A stretch of 64,000 bases of DNA from the NCBI RefSeq assembly GCF_006715095.1, contig NZ_VFMO01000001.1:2294001-2358000 (forward strand), given 5' to 3'. Each line of letters begins with the position of its first letter. Within the stretch, counting starts at the first letter, position 1. The position numbers and the translations under genes are program-made. This stretch comes from Yimella lutea (lineage in GTDB: Bacteria > Actinomycetota > Actinomycetes > Actinomycetales > Dermatophilaceae). The notes under the pieces are model-generated. The model was not told the DNA's origin. It worked only from the letters and a program-made list of their open reading frames with translations, and searched no databases. Of the stretch, positions 1-8,525 are shown piece by piece.

Positions 1-733
1 GGCGCTGCGCGTTGAAGTCGAGTCCGGTTGTCGGCACGTTGCCCTGGACGCCGACGACCTGGAGCGGCTTGCCCTCCGTCGGCACCGGGACAACAAACGC
101 CGATGCGCCGACCAACGCGGTCGCAGCGGTGGGTACGAGGAGCCGCAACAGGCTCAATTGCCCTGTGGCTAATCGGAATACGACGAGCGCCAGCAGAGCA
201 CCGAGCAACGCGACGACGAATGTCAGACCTGGTGCTCCGGCTATGGACGCGAACCGCACCAAGGGTGAGTCGGCCGTGGTCCAGGCCAGCCGTGCCCAGG
301 GGAATCCGCCGAACGGCACGTTCGAGCGGAACAACTCCTGCAACACCCACAGGGCCGCAACGGCGCCCGGCCGAACCGCACCCCTGCGCTGGACCACGGC
401 GATCGCCATGCCCATGAACGCGAGGTAGAGGGACTCGGTCACCGACAGCGCGATCCACGGCGTGTCGCCTACGTAGATGCCGCTCCAGTGCAGGGTCGGC
501 AGGAAACAGGCGAGTCCGCCGAGCAGACCCAGCAAGAATCCGCGTCGCGCCGTCGTCCCGATGGTGGACAAGGACATGAGCATCACGCCGACCGGTGCCA
601 TCGGCCACCACGCCGTACCGGGGAAGGCGAGCCAGAGCGAGAGCCCACCGAGCACTGCGAGCGCCGACCGCGCCGGGAGTCGACCGGCCGTACGAACGAG
701 TGCCGGTCGAACCGGTGCGGAGGTCGTAGTCAC
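1..733 (-). CDS. lnt: Apolipoprotein N-acyltransferase, 5' part (cut by left edge)
   Basis: The first 244 residues of Lnt, the membrane enzyme that N-acylates the lipid-modified N-terminal Cys of lipoproteins. The reading begins at GTG 733, the only start codon between an in-frame TAG at 745-743 and the conserved part. It shows a run of hydrophobic helices (for example LALAVLGGLSLWLAF-like and LLGLLGGLACFLP stretches), the Lnt-typical segments with PFGGFPWARLAW and TFVVALLGALLALV, and then the beginning of the carbon-nitrogen hydrolase domain (VVGVQGNVP, about residues 230-238). The catalytic Glu/Lys/Cys residues lie beyond the window. There is no strong ribosome binding site. Identification is by recognised motifs and is quite safe; the C-terminal two-thirds of the hydrolase domain is not visible. 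Confidence 0.88.
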   Translation of the reverse strand, partial: MTTTSAPVRPALVRTAGRLPARSALAVLGGLSLWLAFPGTAWWPMAPVGVMLMSLSTIGTTARRGFLLGLLGGLACFLPTLHWSGIYVGDTPWIALSVTESLYLAFMGMAIAVVQRRGAVRPGAVAALWVLQELFRSNVPFGGFPWARLAWTTADSPLVRFASIAGAPGLTFVVALLGALLALVVFRLATGQLSLLRLLVPTAATALVGASAFVVPVPTEGKPLQVVGVQGNVPTTGLDFNAQR

Positions 734-1119
734 CGAGCAAGCCTAATCTGCGCGGTTGAGCACTGCCGCGGGGCGTGATCCGATTGCGCATCAAATCCGG
801 AAGCCCGAACCACGAGGTGATGCAGATGGGCCCCGGTAACTCATCGTTGGGACCGATCGCAACGCGTGCGAAAGTTATCTACTGGATGACGGGGCCCATC
901 TGGCGTGAGAGCTACGCTACCTGCCGACCATGCACTGTCAAACGCGGCTCTGAACTGCGAAAACGTCTGTTTGTGCTGGTCAGCGGGTCGGTTCTGGACC
1001 GGTGTCGGCAAAAGATTCTCGGAATGATCTTCGGGACGGCGGCGTGTCGCGGGACGACACGCCGAGCAGGTGACGGATGGCACGCCATTGACGAGGCGCA
1101 GCGACGATCGCCCGGTCGT
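734..1119. other. 386-bp intergenic stretch with a hairpin
   Basis: No convincing gene is seen on either strand. The stretch lies between the start of lnt and the 3' end of the Lrp-type regulator, both on the minus strand. It should therefore hold the lnt promoter and the end of the regulator transcript. The only clear structure is the 10-bp hairpin at 1040-1064. Confidence 0.5.
1040..1064. terminator. Hairpin downstream of the Lrp-type gene
   Basis: CGGCGTGTCG (1040-1049) pairs perfectly with CGACACGCCG (1055-1064) around a 5-nt loop. It lies 56 bp past the stop codon of the minus-strand Lrp gene. No T-run follows in either direction, so it may be a T-less actinobacterial terminator or simply a structured spacer. 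Confidence 0.4.
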
Positions 1120-1563
1120 TCAGTCACCGAAGGGACTGCGGTCCTCCCACGCCGTGCTCAGCACAACTGTCGTCCGTGTGGTGACGGCGGCGGCAGAACG
1201 GATCGTGGCGAGGAGATCCTCGAGCTCGCGCGGGCTGGCTACCCGCACCTTCAGCACGTAGTTCTCCTCCCCCGCGACCGAGTAACAGGCCACGATCTGA
1301 TGCAGGCCACGCAGCCGGTCGGGGATGTCGTCGGGCGCGGACGCGTCGAACGGCGCGATCGAGATCAGCGCGGTGAGTGGCAGTCCGGCAGCTTCGTGGT
1401 CGACGACGGCGCGGAACCCCTTGATCACCCCCCGCTCCTGCAGGCGGCGCACCCGCTGGTGTACCGCGCTGACCGAGAGCCCCGTGTCGCGGGCCAGATC
1501 GGTGAAGCTCAGCCGACCGTCGGACGCCAGAAGTGTGACGATGCGGCGGTCCAGGTCTTCCAT
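1120..1563 (-). CDS. Lrp/AsnC-family transcriptional regulator
   Basis: A 147-residue protein with the standard Lrp/AsnC layout. An N-terminal winged helix-turn-helix starts MEDLDRRIVTLLASDGR and continues through the recognition helix with SVSAVHQRVRRLQERGVI (about residues 1-50). A RAM/ligand-binding domain follows (about 65-140), ending in the TTVVLSTAWEDR strand. Members of this family sense amino acids or related metabolites and often regulate a divergent neighbour. Here the start codon is only 19 bp from the ATG of the divergent exonuclease gene, so the promoters must overlap the coding sequences or the transcripts must be leaderless. An upstream ATG at 1584 would add seven residues but would overlap the exonuclease start. 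The ligand cannot be told from sequence. Confidence 0.85.
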   Translation of the reverse strand: MEDLDRRIVTLLASDGRLSFTDLARDTGLSVSAVHQRVRRLQERGVIKGFRAVVDHEAAGLPLTALISIAPFDASAPDDIPDRLRGLHQIVACYSVAGEENYVLKVRVASPRELEDLLATIRSAAAVTTRTTVVLSTAWEDRSPFGD

Positions 1564-1582
1564 GCCTCTACGGTATTGCAGC

Positions 1583-2518
1583 ATGGAGCCCACCCGACGC
1601 CTGTTGCTGCTCGACTCCGCCTCGCTGTACTTCCGCGCGTTCTTCGGAGTGCCCGACCGCCGCTCACCCGCCGGTGTCCCGATCAACGCGGTGACCGGAT
1701 TTCTGGACATGATCGCCACCCTGGTCGATCGGGAGAAGCCGACGGACCTCGTTTGTTGCTGGGACAACGACTGGCGTCCGGCGTTCCGGGTCGATGCGAT
1801 CCCGTCCTACAAGAGTCACCGCCTCACCGAGGGCAGCGATGTCCAGGAGGAGTCACCGGACAATCTGACGCCGCAGGTACCCGTCATCCGCGACGTCCTG
1901 GCAGCAATCGGATTGTGCCGCCTCGGGATCGACGGGTACGAGGCCGACGATGTGATCGGGACCTTGGTGCAGACCCATCTCGGCCGGATGCCTGTCGACG
2001 TCGTCACCGGCGACCGCGACCTGTTCCAGTTGGTCGACGACGCCCAGGACGTCCGCGTCCTGTACACCGCCAAAGGTGGTGTGCGGCAACCGGATCTGAT
2101 CAATCAGTCGTTCCTGCAACAGGCGTACGGCGTGGGCACCGGAGCGGGTTATGCCGACATGGCGGTGCTGCGCGGAGACACCAGTGACGGTCTGCCCGGA
2201 GTGCCAGGCGTCGGCGAGAAGACCGCAGCTCAGCTCATCGCACGCTACGGCGATCTTGCCGGGCTCCGCGCGGCGATCGACAGCGGTGACCCCGAGATCA
2301 AGGGTGCCCGTCGAGCCAAGCTCGAGGCATCGGCGGCCTACCTCGATGTCGCGCCCGGCGTGGTGAACGTCGTGCGAGACATCGTGCTGCCGGCCGACAT
2401 CGACACGGGGCTGCCGAAGCAGGTCGCCGATCCCGAACGACTGGACGCGCTGATCGAGGAGTTCGCAATCGGCAGTTCGGTCGCGCGCGTCACGAAGGCC
2501 CTCGGCCTGGACGACTGA
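1583..2518 (+). CDS. 5'-3' exonuclease (FEN/polymerase-I N-domain type)
   Basis: A 311-residue stand-alone 5' nuclease of the PIN/FEN superfamily, related to the N-terminal domain of DNA polymerase I. Visible acidic metal-binding positions include Asp11 in the LLLLDSAS strand, the YEADDVIG motif and VTGDRDLFQLV. The helix-hairpin-helix (H3TH) DNA-binding motif is in the GDTSDGLPGVPGVGEKTA region. The likely role is removal of RNA primers or 5' flaps during replication and repair. ATG 1583 gives a normal N-terminus; the open frame extends further upstream but only through the antisense of the Lrp gene. It is divergent from the Lrp-type regulator and convergent with the bPH2 gene, with a 3-bp gap at its 3' end. 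Confidence 0.9.
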   Translation: MEPTRRLLLLDSASLYFRAFFGVPDRRSPAGVPINAVTGFLDMIATLVDREKPTDLVCCWDNDWRPAFRVDAIPSYKSHRLTEGSDVQEESPDNLTPQVPVIRDVLAAIGLCRLGIDGYEADDVIGTLVQTHLGRMPVDVVTGDRDLFQLVDDAQDVRVLYTAKGGVRQPDLINQSFLQQAYGVGTGAGYADMAVLRGDTSDGLPGVPGVGEKTAAQLIARYGDLAGLRAAIDSGDPEIKGARRAKLEASAAYLDVAPGVVNVVRDIVLPADIDTGLPKQVADPERLDALIEEFAIGSSVARVTKALGLDD

Positions 2519-2521
2519 GGC

Positions 2522-3361
2522 TCAGTAGCGCTGGGGCGGGTCGTCCTGGCGCGGCAGCGGGCGTGTCTGGTCGGGGCCGGCGCCGTCGCGGGGGTCGACC
2601 CGGGGCTGATTGTCGTACGGCCGGTCACCCGAGCCGCGGGAGGAGTCGCGCTCGTGACCCTGCTGGTCGTACCCGCGCTCGTCGTAGCCCCGCTGGTCGC
2701 GGCCTCGGTCGTCGTAGCCACGGTCGTAGTCGCGGTCGGAGCCGGCGCGCTCGCCATACTCCCGGTCGTACGGCGCGGCCGAACGACCCCGATCGCGAGG
2801 GTCGTCCAAGCGGTCCTGACGGCGGTCGTTGCCACGTCCGGCGGCGGGCACCGAGTCCGGACGGTCCTGGCCGTCGCCGAAGTGGGCGAACAGCAGTTCG
2901 TTGATCTTGACCTGCACCGACTCGACGTGGGGAATGTCGTCCAGACGCAGCTGCGGCTGGTCGGAGGCGTCGGAGATCAAGAGCGTGCCGCAGCCGAGCA
3001 TGCGGTCCGAGACGCCCTTCTCGTACTGCACGTCGTTGATGCGGTAGAGCGGGATGTCGCGACCGGACTTGGCCATGATTCCGGTGCGGGTGATCAGACG
3101 GCGGTTGGTGAGCACGAACACCGTGTTGCGCCACTTCCAGATCGGAATGAGGCCCCAGACGATCGCGACGATCGCACAGAGTACGAGCACGGCGACGAGA
3201 GTCCACGGGCGTCCGTCATCCGGCAGGAACAGGTAGGCCAGCACCCCGAGCACGATCATCGACAGAATGACCAGCAACGGGCCGATGATCCTCTTGGCGT
3301 GCGTACGGAACTCGAGTTCGACGTGTTCGCCCTGCGTCAGGTGCTTGTTGGAGAAGGCCAT
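2522..3361 (-). CDS. bPH2 (DUF304) membrane protein with a long charged tail
   Basis: A 279-residue protein. After a short N-terminus (MAFSNKHLTQGEHVELEFR) come two hydrophobic helices (about residues 27-78, IGPLLVILSMIVLGVLAYLF and LVAVLVLCAIVAIVWGLIPI). A bacterial pleckstrin-homology domain of the bPH2 type follows, with the typical VLTNRRLITRTG motif (about 80-155). The last roughly 120 residues are a low-complexity tail rich in Asp, Arg, Gly, Tyr and Gln that is probably disordered. Two starts are possible, ATG 3370 and ATG 3361. GGCAGG sits 9 nt before ATG 3361, so I chose that one. The function of bPH2 proteins is unknown; membrane-associated binding is an inference. It is separated from helY upstream by 74 bp. 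Confidence 0.82.
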   Translation of the reverse strand: MAFSNKHLTQGEHVELEFRTHAKRIIGPLLVILSMIVLGVLAYLFLPDDGRPWTLVAVLVLCAIVAIVWGLIPIWKWRNTVFVLTNRRLITRTGIMAKSGRDIPLYRINDVQYEKGVSDRMLGCGTLLISDASDQPQLRLDDIPHVESVQVKINELLFAHFGDGQDRPDSVPAAGRGNDRRQDRLDDPRDRGRSAAPYDREYGERAGSDRDYDRGYDDRGRDQRGYDERGYDQQGHERDSSRGSGDRPYDNQPRVDPRDGAGPDQTRPLPRQDDPPQRY

Positions 3362-3435
3362 GTCGAGCATCCTGCCAGAGCCGGCCCCCGATCCGGTGGC
3401 ACACGCGGCGCCGGTGCGGACGGATCGGTGTGCGG

Positions 3436-6204
3436 TCAGTCCAGGCGGTCGGCGGCGACCACACCGCGCAACAACAGGTTGACGGCACGCTTGGCGTTCG
3501 CAGCCACGGACGGGTAGTCCTCCAGGTCGGCCAGTTGATCGAGCAGGTCGATCAACTGCTTGCAGCGGCGCACGAAATCGCCTGCGGTCAGGTCGGATCC
3601 GCGCAGGACGGTCTCAAGGCGTTGCCCGGCGGCCCAGCGGTGGATCGACCACACGATGGACGCGTCCGGCTCGCCCGGAGGCTGCAACTGGTGCCTCTTG
3701 GACAGTTCGAGCAGGCCCTCCCAGACGTCATTCTGCCGCTCGACCGCATCGGCGACCTCACGGTTCGGCATCTTCGGGTCGGGATCCGGACCGTCCTTGC
3801 TGCGCGACTGGTGGATGATCGCGGACACCGCAGCGGCCAGCGACGCCGGGTCGAGCCCCTTCCACACGTCCTGACGCAGACATTCGGCGACCAGCAGGTC
3901 CTTCTCGGCGTATATCCGCTGCAGCGTTCGTCCGTCGGAGGTGACCGACTGACCGTCCGGTGACAGGAACCCGAGTTCGCTGAGCTGGTCGCAGACCCGC
4001 TCGAAGGTGCGGGCGACGCTGTGAGTGCGTCCGTCGACCATTTTTTGCAGTCCGTCGGTCTCGCGACGCAGCTTCCACCAGCGCTCGGCCCAGCGGGCGT
4101 GTTGCTCGCGGTACGGGCAGTCGTGGCAGGGGTGCTGCCGGATGCGTTCGCGCAACTCCCCCACCTTGCCGTCGAGCCGGCGCAGTTCCTCGGTGTCCGG
4201 CGCGTCCACGTCACCCGCACGGGCGTCGCGCATCTTGATCCGCAGCGTCGAGGCGAGATCGGAGCGTGCCTTACGGTCGCGGTGGTTGAAACGTTTCGGC
4301 ACCGGCAGCGAACCGAGCGTGGGCACAGGGCCGCGGACGTCCGACTCGTCCAGGCGCTTGGTGCGTCCGTCCTCGGTCAGGACGAAGGGTTGCGCGAGAC
4401 CACGTCGAGGCGCGTCCATCGACAGCACGAGAGCAAGGCTCTCGCGTCGTCCGAGCGGCACACGGACGACGTCGCCGACCGACAGTTTGGACAAGGAGAC
4501 GGCTGCGGCTGCCGTGTTCGCGGCGGACGTGCGGCGGCTCAGCTGCTTCTCCACATCGGACAGTTCGCGACGCAGCGCGGCGTACTGCTCGAAGTCGCCC
4601 AAGTGGCAGCGCATCGCTTCTGCGTAACCCTCCAGACCCTCCTGGTTCTTCTTGATCGAGCGCGCATGGCCGACGACGGATCGGTCGGCCTGGAACTGCG
4701 CGAACGACGATTCCAGTGTCTGCCGGGCCGGGCCGCGACCGAGCCGGTCGACGAGGTTGACCGCCATGTTGGACGTCGGGACGAAGCTGGAGTTGAGCGG
4801 GTAGGTGCGCGTACTGGCGAGTCCCGCAACGGACTCCGGGTCGGTGTCTCGGCCGTACAGGACGACGGCGTGGCCTTCGAAGTCGATGCCCCGGCGTCCG
4901 GCGCGACCGGTGAGCTGGGTGTATTCGGCCGGGGTGACCGGTGCGTGTGCCTCGCCGTTGAACTTCACCAACTTCTCCAGCACGACCGTTCGAGCGGGCA
5001 TGTTGATACCGAGCGCGAGCGTCTCGGTGGCGAAGACCGCCTGGATGCGTCCGGCGGCGAACAGTTCCTCGACGATCTCGCGGAAGGTCGGCAACATGCC
5101 CGCGTGGTGAGCGGCGAAACCGCGGGTGAGCCCCTCGACGAAGTCGTAATAACCGAGGATCGCGAGGTCCTCCTCCGGCAGGGTGGCGATTCGTTCCTCG
5201 ACCATCCGTCGGATGCGCTCGCCCTCCTGCGGCGGGATGAGCCTGATGCCCCATGCCAGGAGTTGCGAGACAGCGGAGTCGCAGCCGATCCGGCTGAAGA
5301 TGAACGTGATCGCCGGGAGCAGACCCTCCTTGTCGAGGGCTTCGATCACCTCGGCGCGACTGGGTCCACGCGATGGTCGCCCACCGCGAACCGGACCGGA
5401 CGGTCCCTTGCCCGGACGCCCGCGCCGTCCACGTGGGGCACCCGCGTCCATCCGTACCCCGCGCGGGTTGTCACGTTGCTGGAGCGCGGAGATGCGTTGC
5501 CGCACTTCGGGATTGACGCGCTTCTCACCGCCCGACTCGGCGAAGAGGTCGACGATGCGGTTGCCGATCATCATGTGCTGCCACAGCGGTACCGGACGAT
5601 GCTCCTCGACGATGACCTCGGTGTCGCCTCGGACGGTGCGCAGCCATTCACCGAACTCCTCGGCGTTGCTGACGGTCGCTGACAGCGACACCACCTGCAC
5701 CTGCTGCGGGAGCTGGATGATGACTTCCTCCCAGACCGCGCCGCGGAACCGGTCGGCGAGGTAGTGCACCTCGTCCATCACCACGAAGCCGAGGCCGGAC
5801 AGGGTGTCGGAACCCGCGTACAGCATGTTGCGCAGCACCTCGGTGGTCATCACCACGATCGGCGCTTCGCCGTTGATCGAGGAGTCACCGGTCAGCAGGC
5901 CGACCTTGTCGCTGCCGTGTCGTTCCACCAGATCGGCGTACTTCTGGTTCGACAGAGCCTTGATCGGGGTCGTGTAGAAGGTCTTCAGGCCGGTGTGCAC
6001 GGCCAGATGCGCGGCGAACTCGCCCACGACGGTCTTGCCGGCGCCGGTGGGTGCAGCGACCAACACACCCTGTCCGCTCTGCACCGCTTCACAGCCGGCG
6101 CGTTGGAAATCGTCGAGCGGAAAGTCGTAACCCTCGGCGAACCGTTCGAGGTGCGTGCTGTCGAAGGTGCGGCGGGAAGGGCTCGGCGCGGACGGAACGG
6201 TCAT
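3436..6204 (-). CDS. helY: SKI2/MTR4-like DEAD/DEAH-box RNA helicase
   Basis: A 922-residue superfamily-2 helicase of the actinobacterial HelY type. Motif I APTGAGKT is at residues 51-58, motif II DEVH at 144-147, motif III SLSAT follows, and motif VI is in the QLTGRAGRRGID region. A basic Gly/Arg/Pro-rich insert (GAPRGRRGRPGKGPSGPVRG) sits between the two RecA-like domains. A long C-terminal half carries the Ski2-like DSHCT region with a CHDCPYREQHARW cysteine/histidine cluster. By homology it unwinds structured RNA; its exact bacterial role is poorly known. It follows tatC by 26 bp on the same strand, in the conserved actinobacterial order tatA-tatC-helY, so co-transcription is likely. Confidence 0.92.
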   Translation of the reverse strand: MTVPSAPSPSRRTFDSTHLERFAEGYDFPLDDFQRAGCEAVQSGQGVLVAAPTGAGKTVVGEFAAHLAVHTGLKTFYTTPIKALSNQKYADLVERHGSDKVGLLTGDSSINGEAPIVVMTTEVLRNMLYAGSDTLSGLGFVVMDEVHYLADRFRGAVWEEVIIQLPQQVQVVSLSATVSNAEEFGEWLRTVRGDTEVIVEEHRPVPLWQHMMIGNRIVDLFAESGGEKRVNPEVRQRISALQQRDNPRGVRMDAGAPRGRRGRPGKGPSGPVRGGRPSRGPSRAEVIEALDKEGLLPAITFIFSRIGCDSAVSQLLAWGIRLIPPQEGERIRRMVEERIATLPEEDLAILGYYDFVEGLTRGFAAHHAGMLPTFREIVEELFAAGRIQAVFATETLALGINMPARTVVLEKLVKFNGEAHAPVTPAEYTQLTGRAGRRGIDFEGHAVVLYGRDTDPESVAGLASTRTYPLNSSFVPTSNMAVNLVDRLGRGPARQTLESSFAQFQADRSVVGHARSIKKNQEGLEGYAEAMRCHLGDFEQYAALRRELSDVEKQLSRRTSAANTAAAAVSLSKLSVGDVVRVPLGRRESLALVLSMDAPRRGLAQPFVLTEDGRTKRLDESDVRGPVPTLGSLPVPKRFNHRDRKARSDLASTLRIKMRDARAGDVDAPDTEELRRLDGKVGELRERIRQHPCHDCPYREQHARWAERWWKLRRETDGLQKMVDGRTHSVARTFERVCDQLSELGFLSPDGQSVTSDGRTLQRIYAEKDLLVAECLRQDVWKGLDPASLAAAVSAIIHQSRSKDGPDPDPKMPNREVADAVERQNDVWEGLLELSKRHQLQPPGEPDASIVWSIHRWAAGQRLETVLRGSDLTAGDFVRRCKQLIDLLDQLADLEDYPSVAANAKRAVNLLLRGVVAADRLD

Positions 6205-6230
6205 GTCCGCAGACTAGTTCGGCGCTCCGC

Positions 6231-7091
6231 TCAGATGGTGGAGGCGTGGTCGTCCGACACGTCCAGCCACTCCGGACGCTTCTTCTGACGCCGTTTGTCG
6301 AGGATGGCGGCGATGCCGACGGCGAGGTAGAAGAGCCCGACCATCGGGAAGGCGAGTGCGAGCATCGACCAGGCGTCCGGACTGGGACTCATGATCGCGG
6401 CGAAGACGAAGATCACCATGACCGCGACTCGCCAGCCCTTGAGCATGACCTTCGCCGGCAGCACACCGACGGCGTTCAATGCGACGAGGAAGACCGGGAG
6501 CAGGAAGGCCAGACCGAACACCAGGATGAAACGGGTGACGAACGTGATGTACGCACTGCCGTCCTGGTAGTTGACGGCGTCGCCGGGTGTCACGCCGAGC
6601 AGGAACTTCACCGCGTTCGGCAGCACCCAGGTGGCGACCCAGCAACCCGCCGCGAACAGCGGCACGGCCGACCCGAGGAAGACCATCGACAGCCGCTTCT
6701 CCTTGCGGGTCAGGCCGGGAGCGAGGAAGGCCCAGATCTGCCACAGCCACACCGGGCTGGACAGGATCAGCCCCACCCACATGGCGATCTTCAGCTTGAT
6801 CTCGAACGCGCTGGTGACGCCCTGCCCACCGAAGTTGAGGTTGATCAGGCTGGGATCGGGGCGCCCGGCGGCCACCTGGGTCAACGGCCGTTTCAGCCAC
6901 TGGAAGATGCCTTCGTTCTTGAAGGTCACCCCACCCAGGCGTACATCGACCGGGTCGAACAGGATCCAACCCACCACCGCGCCGACCACGAGCGCAAGCA
7001 CCGCCACCAGGGCACGCCGACGGAATTCGCGGAAGTGTTCGCCCAAGGACATCCGGGCCTCCGGATTGTCCTTACGACGCAGCAGTGCCAT
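6231..7091 (-). CDS. tatC: Sec-independent protein translocase TatC
   Basis: A 286-residue polytopic membrane protein and the core receptor of the twin-arginine export pathway. The N-terminus has the family signature (MSLGEHFREFRRRALVAV, from about residue 14). Six hydrophobic helices follow, with the conserved segments LILSSPVWLWQIWAFLAPGLTRKEK and FVTRFILVFGLAFLLPVFLVAL and the VFAAIMSPSPDAWSMLALAFPM region. It binds Tat signal peptides and recruits TatA. The tatA gene is 35 bp upstream on the same strand and helY follows, so the three probably form one transcript. Confidence 0.96.
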   Translation of the reverse strand: MALLRRKDNPEARMSLGEHFREFRRRALVAVLALVVGAVVGWILFDPVDVRLGGVTFKNEGIFQWLKRPLTQVAAGRPDPSLINLNFGGQGVTSAFEIKLKIAMWVGLILSSPVWLWQIWAFLAPGLTRKEKRLSMVFLGSAVPLFAAGCWVATWVLPNAVKFLLGVTPGDAVNYQDGSAYITFVTRFILVFGLAFLLPVFLVALNAVGVLPAKVMLKGWRVAVMVIFVFAAIMSPSPDAWSMLALAFPMVGLFYLAVGIAAILDKRRQKKRPEWLDVSDDHASTI

Positions 7092-7126
7092 CGAGGTCGT
7101 CGAGTTCGGGAAGCGGATTCAGTGCG

Positions 7127-7468
7127 TCAGTTGGACGCGGTGCCGTTCTGGCTGTCTCGCTGCGGGAAGCCGTCCGGGTGACCGGCCTGCGGCTGAGTGC
7201 CCGCAGCGTGCGATCCACCGGAGTTGTGGGTCTGGTTCTTCAGCCGCTCCTCGGAGTCCTGGACCGATTCGTCGCGGACGGTCTCGCCGTTGACCGTCTG
7301 CTTCGAGGCCGACGACTCGGCCTTCATCTCATCGACCTCGCTCTTGAGGATGCGGGCCGAGCGACCCAGCGAGCGGGCAGCGTCCGGAAGCCTCTTCCAG
7401 CCGAACACGACGACGACGACCAGGACCAGGATGAGCAGGTGCCAGGGCTGGAACGCGCCTCGGAACAT
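7127..7468 (-). CDS. tatA: Twin-arginine translocase pore subunit TatA
   Basis: A 113-residue protein with one N-terminal membrane helix ([20 protein letters not shown]), the FG hinge, and the amphipathic helix with [23 protein letters not shown] polar, Gln/Asn/Ser-rich tail follows. I chose ATG 7468 because GGAGGG lies 8 nt upstream and it gives the usual short Tat N-terminus (MFRGAFQPW). It forms the protein-conducting element of the Tat system with TatC, encoded 35 bp downstream. Only one TatA-like gene is present here; a tatB may lie elsewhere. Confidence 0.94.
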   Translation of the reverse strand: MFRGAFQPWHLLILVLVVVVVFGWKRLPDAARSLGRSARILKSEVDEMKAESSASKQTVNGETVRDESVQDSEERLKNQTHNSGGSHAAGTQPQAGHPDGFPQRDSQNGTASN

Positions 7469-7562
7469 GTCGGTTTCCCTCCAGGGAGTGTGTAGGCACG
7501 CTTCGGACGTGCCCATCTCGGAACGGCGCCAACTCTACGCGACGGTGGCGCCGATCACCCTC

Positions 7563-8525
7563 TCACCCGCCGTACGCGGCAAGTGCTTCGCGAGCACCCC
7601 GGTCGACGGACTCTCGCAGCTGCGCCGGCTCCACTACGCGAGCCGCTCCGCCGAGCCGCCAGACCAGTTGGCGTACCCAGTGCATGTCGGTGGTGCGCAG
7701 CGTGGTGGTGAGGGTGCCGTCGTCCGCGCGGTCCACTGCGTCGACCGGGTAGTAGTCGACCACCCAGGACGCCTGCGGTTGCAGTTCGAGGGTCACCGGG
7801 ACCGCGTCCGAACCAGGCGAGAAAACCGAATCACCGAGCTGACGCGGCTGTGCCTGCGCCGGCGGGGTGCCGTCCTGGTCGAGCACCTCCAGGGTTTCGA
7901 TGCGGTCGAGCCGGAACATTCGCACATCCTCGGCCCGGTGACACCAGCCCTCGAGGTACCAGTGGTCGTCCATCAACACCACACGCATCGGGTCGACGTC
8001 CCGCTCGGTGCTCTCGTCGCGGGCAGCGACCAGGTAGCGCAACCGCAGCCGGCGCTTGTCCGCGATCGCCTGCCGGGCGTCGGCCAGCCACGCAGTCTGC
8101 GAGCTGTCGCCGGTGGTGATCCGCACCCGCTCGGACGCGGCCGACACGTCGCCGGCAGCGTCGATCAGTTTGGCAAGGGCGCGGTCGATCGCGTCCCGCG
8201 CCCCCAGTCCTGGCACCGCGGCCAGCGTGCGTAGGCCGACGATCAGCGCGAGCGCCTCGTCGACCCCGAGCCTCAGCGGTCGCGCGATCGTGTCGGCGTT
8301 TCCGACGAACACCTTTCCGCTGTCCCATTCGGCCTCGATGAGGTCGTCGGGCATATGACCCGGCGTGCCGCAGACGAAGAGCAGGTTCAGGTCGGCTTCG
8401 ACCTGCTCGGGTGTCACGTCCAGTTCGCGGGCGGCCTGCTCGATGTCGATGCCCTGCCGGTGCATCAGCCACGGCACCATCGTCAGCAGTCGGGACAGGC
8501 GGGTCGTCGCGCTCTCGGCGGCCAT
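7563..8525 (-). CDS. pafC: WYL-domain transcription regulator PafC
   Basis: A 320-residue protein with an N-terminal winged-helix region and a central WYL domain containing HWYLEGWCHR, followed by a C-terminal WCX-type extension. PafB and PafC work together in mycobacteria as an activator of the RecA/LexA-independent DNA-damage response and are a hallmark of proteasome-bearing actinomycetes. The ATG at 8525 shares one base with the TGA of pafB (TGATG), which fixes the start and indicates translational coupling. An open frame upstream of this ATG is only a shadow of pafB. Confidence 0.93.
   Translation of the reverse strand: MAAESATTRLSRLLTMVPWLMHRQGIDIEQAARELDVTPEQVEADLNLLFVCGTPGHMPDDLIEAEWDSGKVFVGNADTIARPLRLGVDEALALIVGLRTLAAVPGLGARDAIDRALAKLIDAAGDVSAASERVRITTGDSSQTAWLADARQAIADKRRLRLRYLVAARDESTERDVDPMRVVLMDDHWYLEGWCHRAEDVRMFRLDRIETLEVLDQDGTPPAQAQPRQLGDSVFSPGSDAVPVTLELQPQASWVVDYYPVDAVDRADDGTLTTTLRTTDMHWVRQLVWRLGGAARVVEPAQLRESVDRGAREALAAYGG

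Noticed and set aside
775..2187. A plus-strand frame running through the intergenic gap and the exonuclease gene
   Set aside because: It overlaps the Lrp gene and the exonuclease in the wrong phase and has no recognisable domain.
4021..5682. A plus-strand frame of about 550 codons
   Set aside because: Antisense of the helY helicase; composition and lack of motifs mark it as a shadow.
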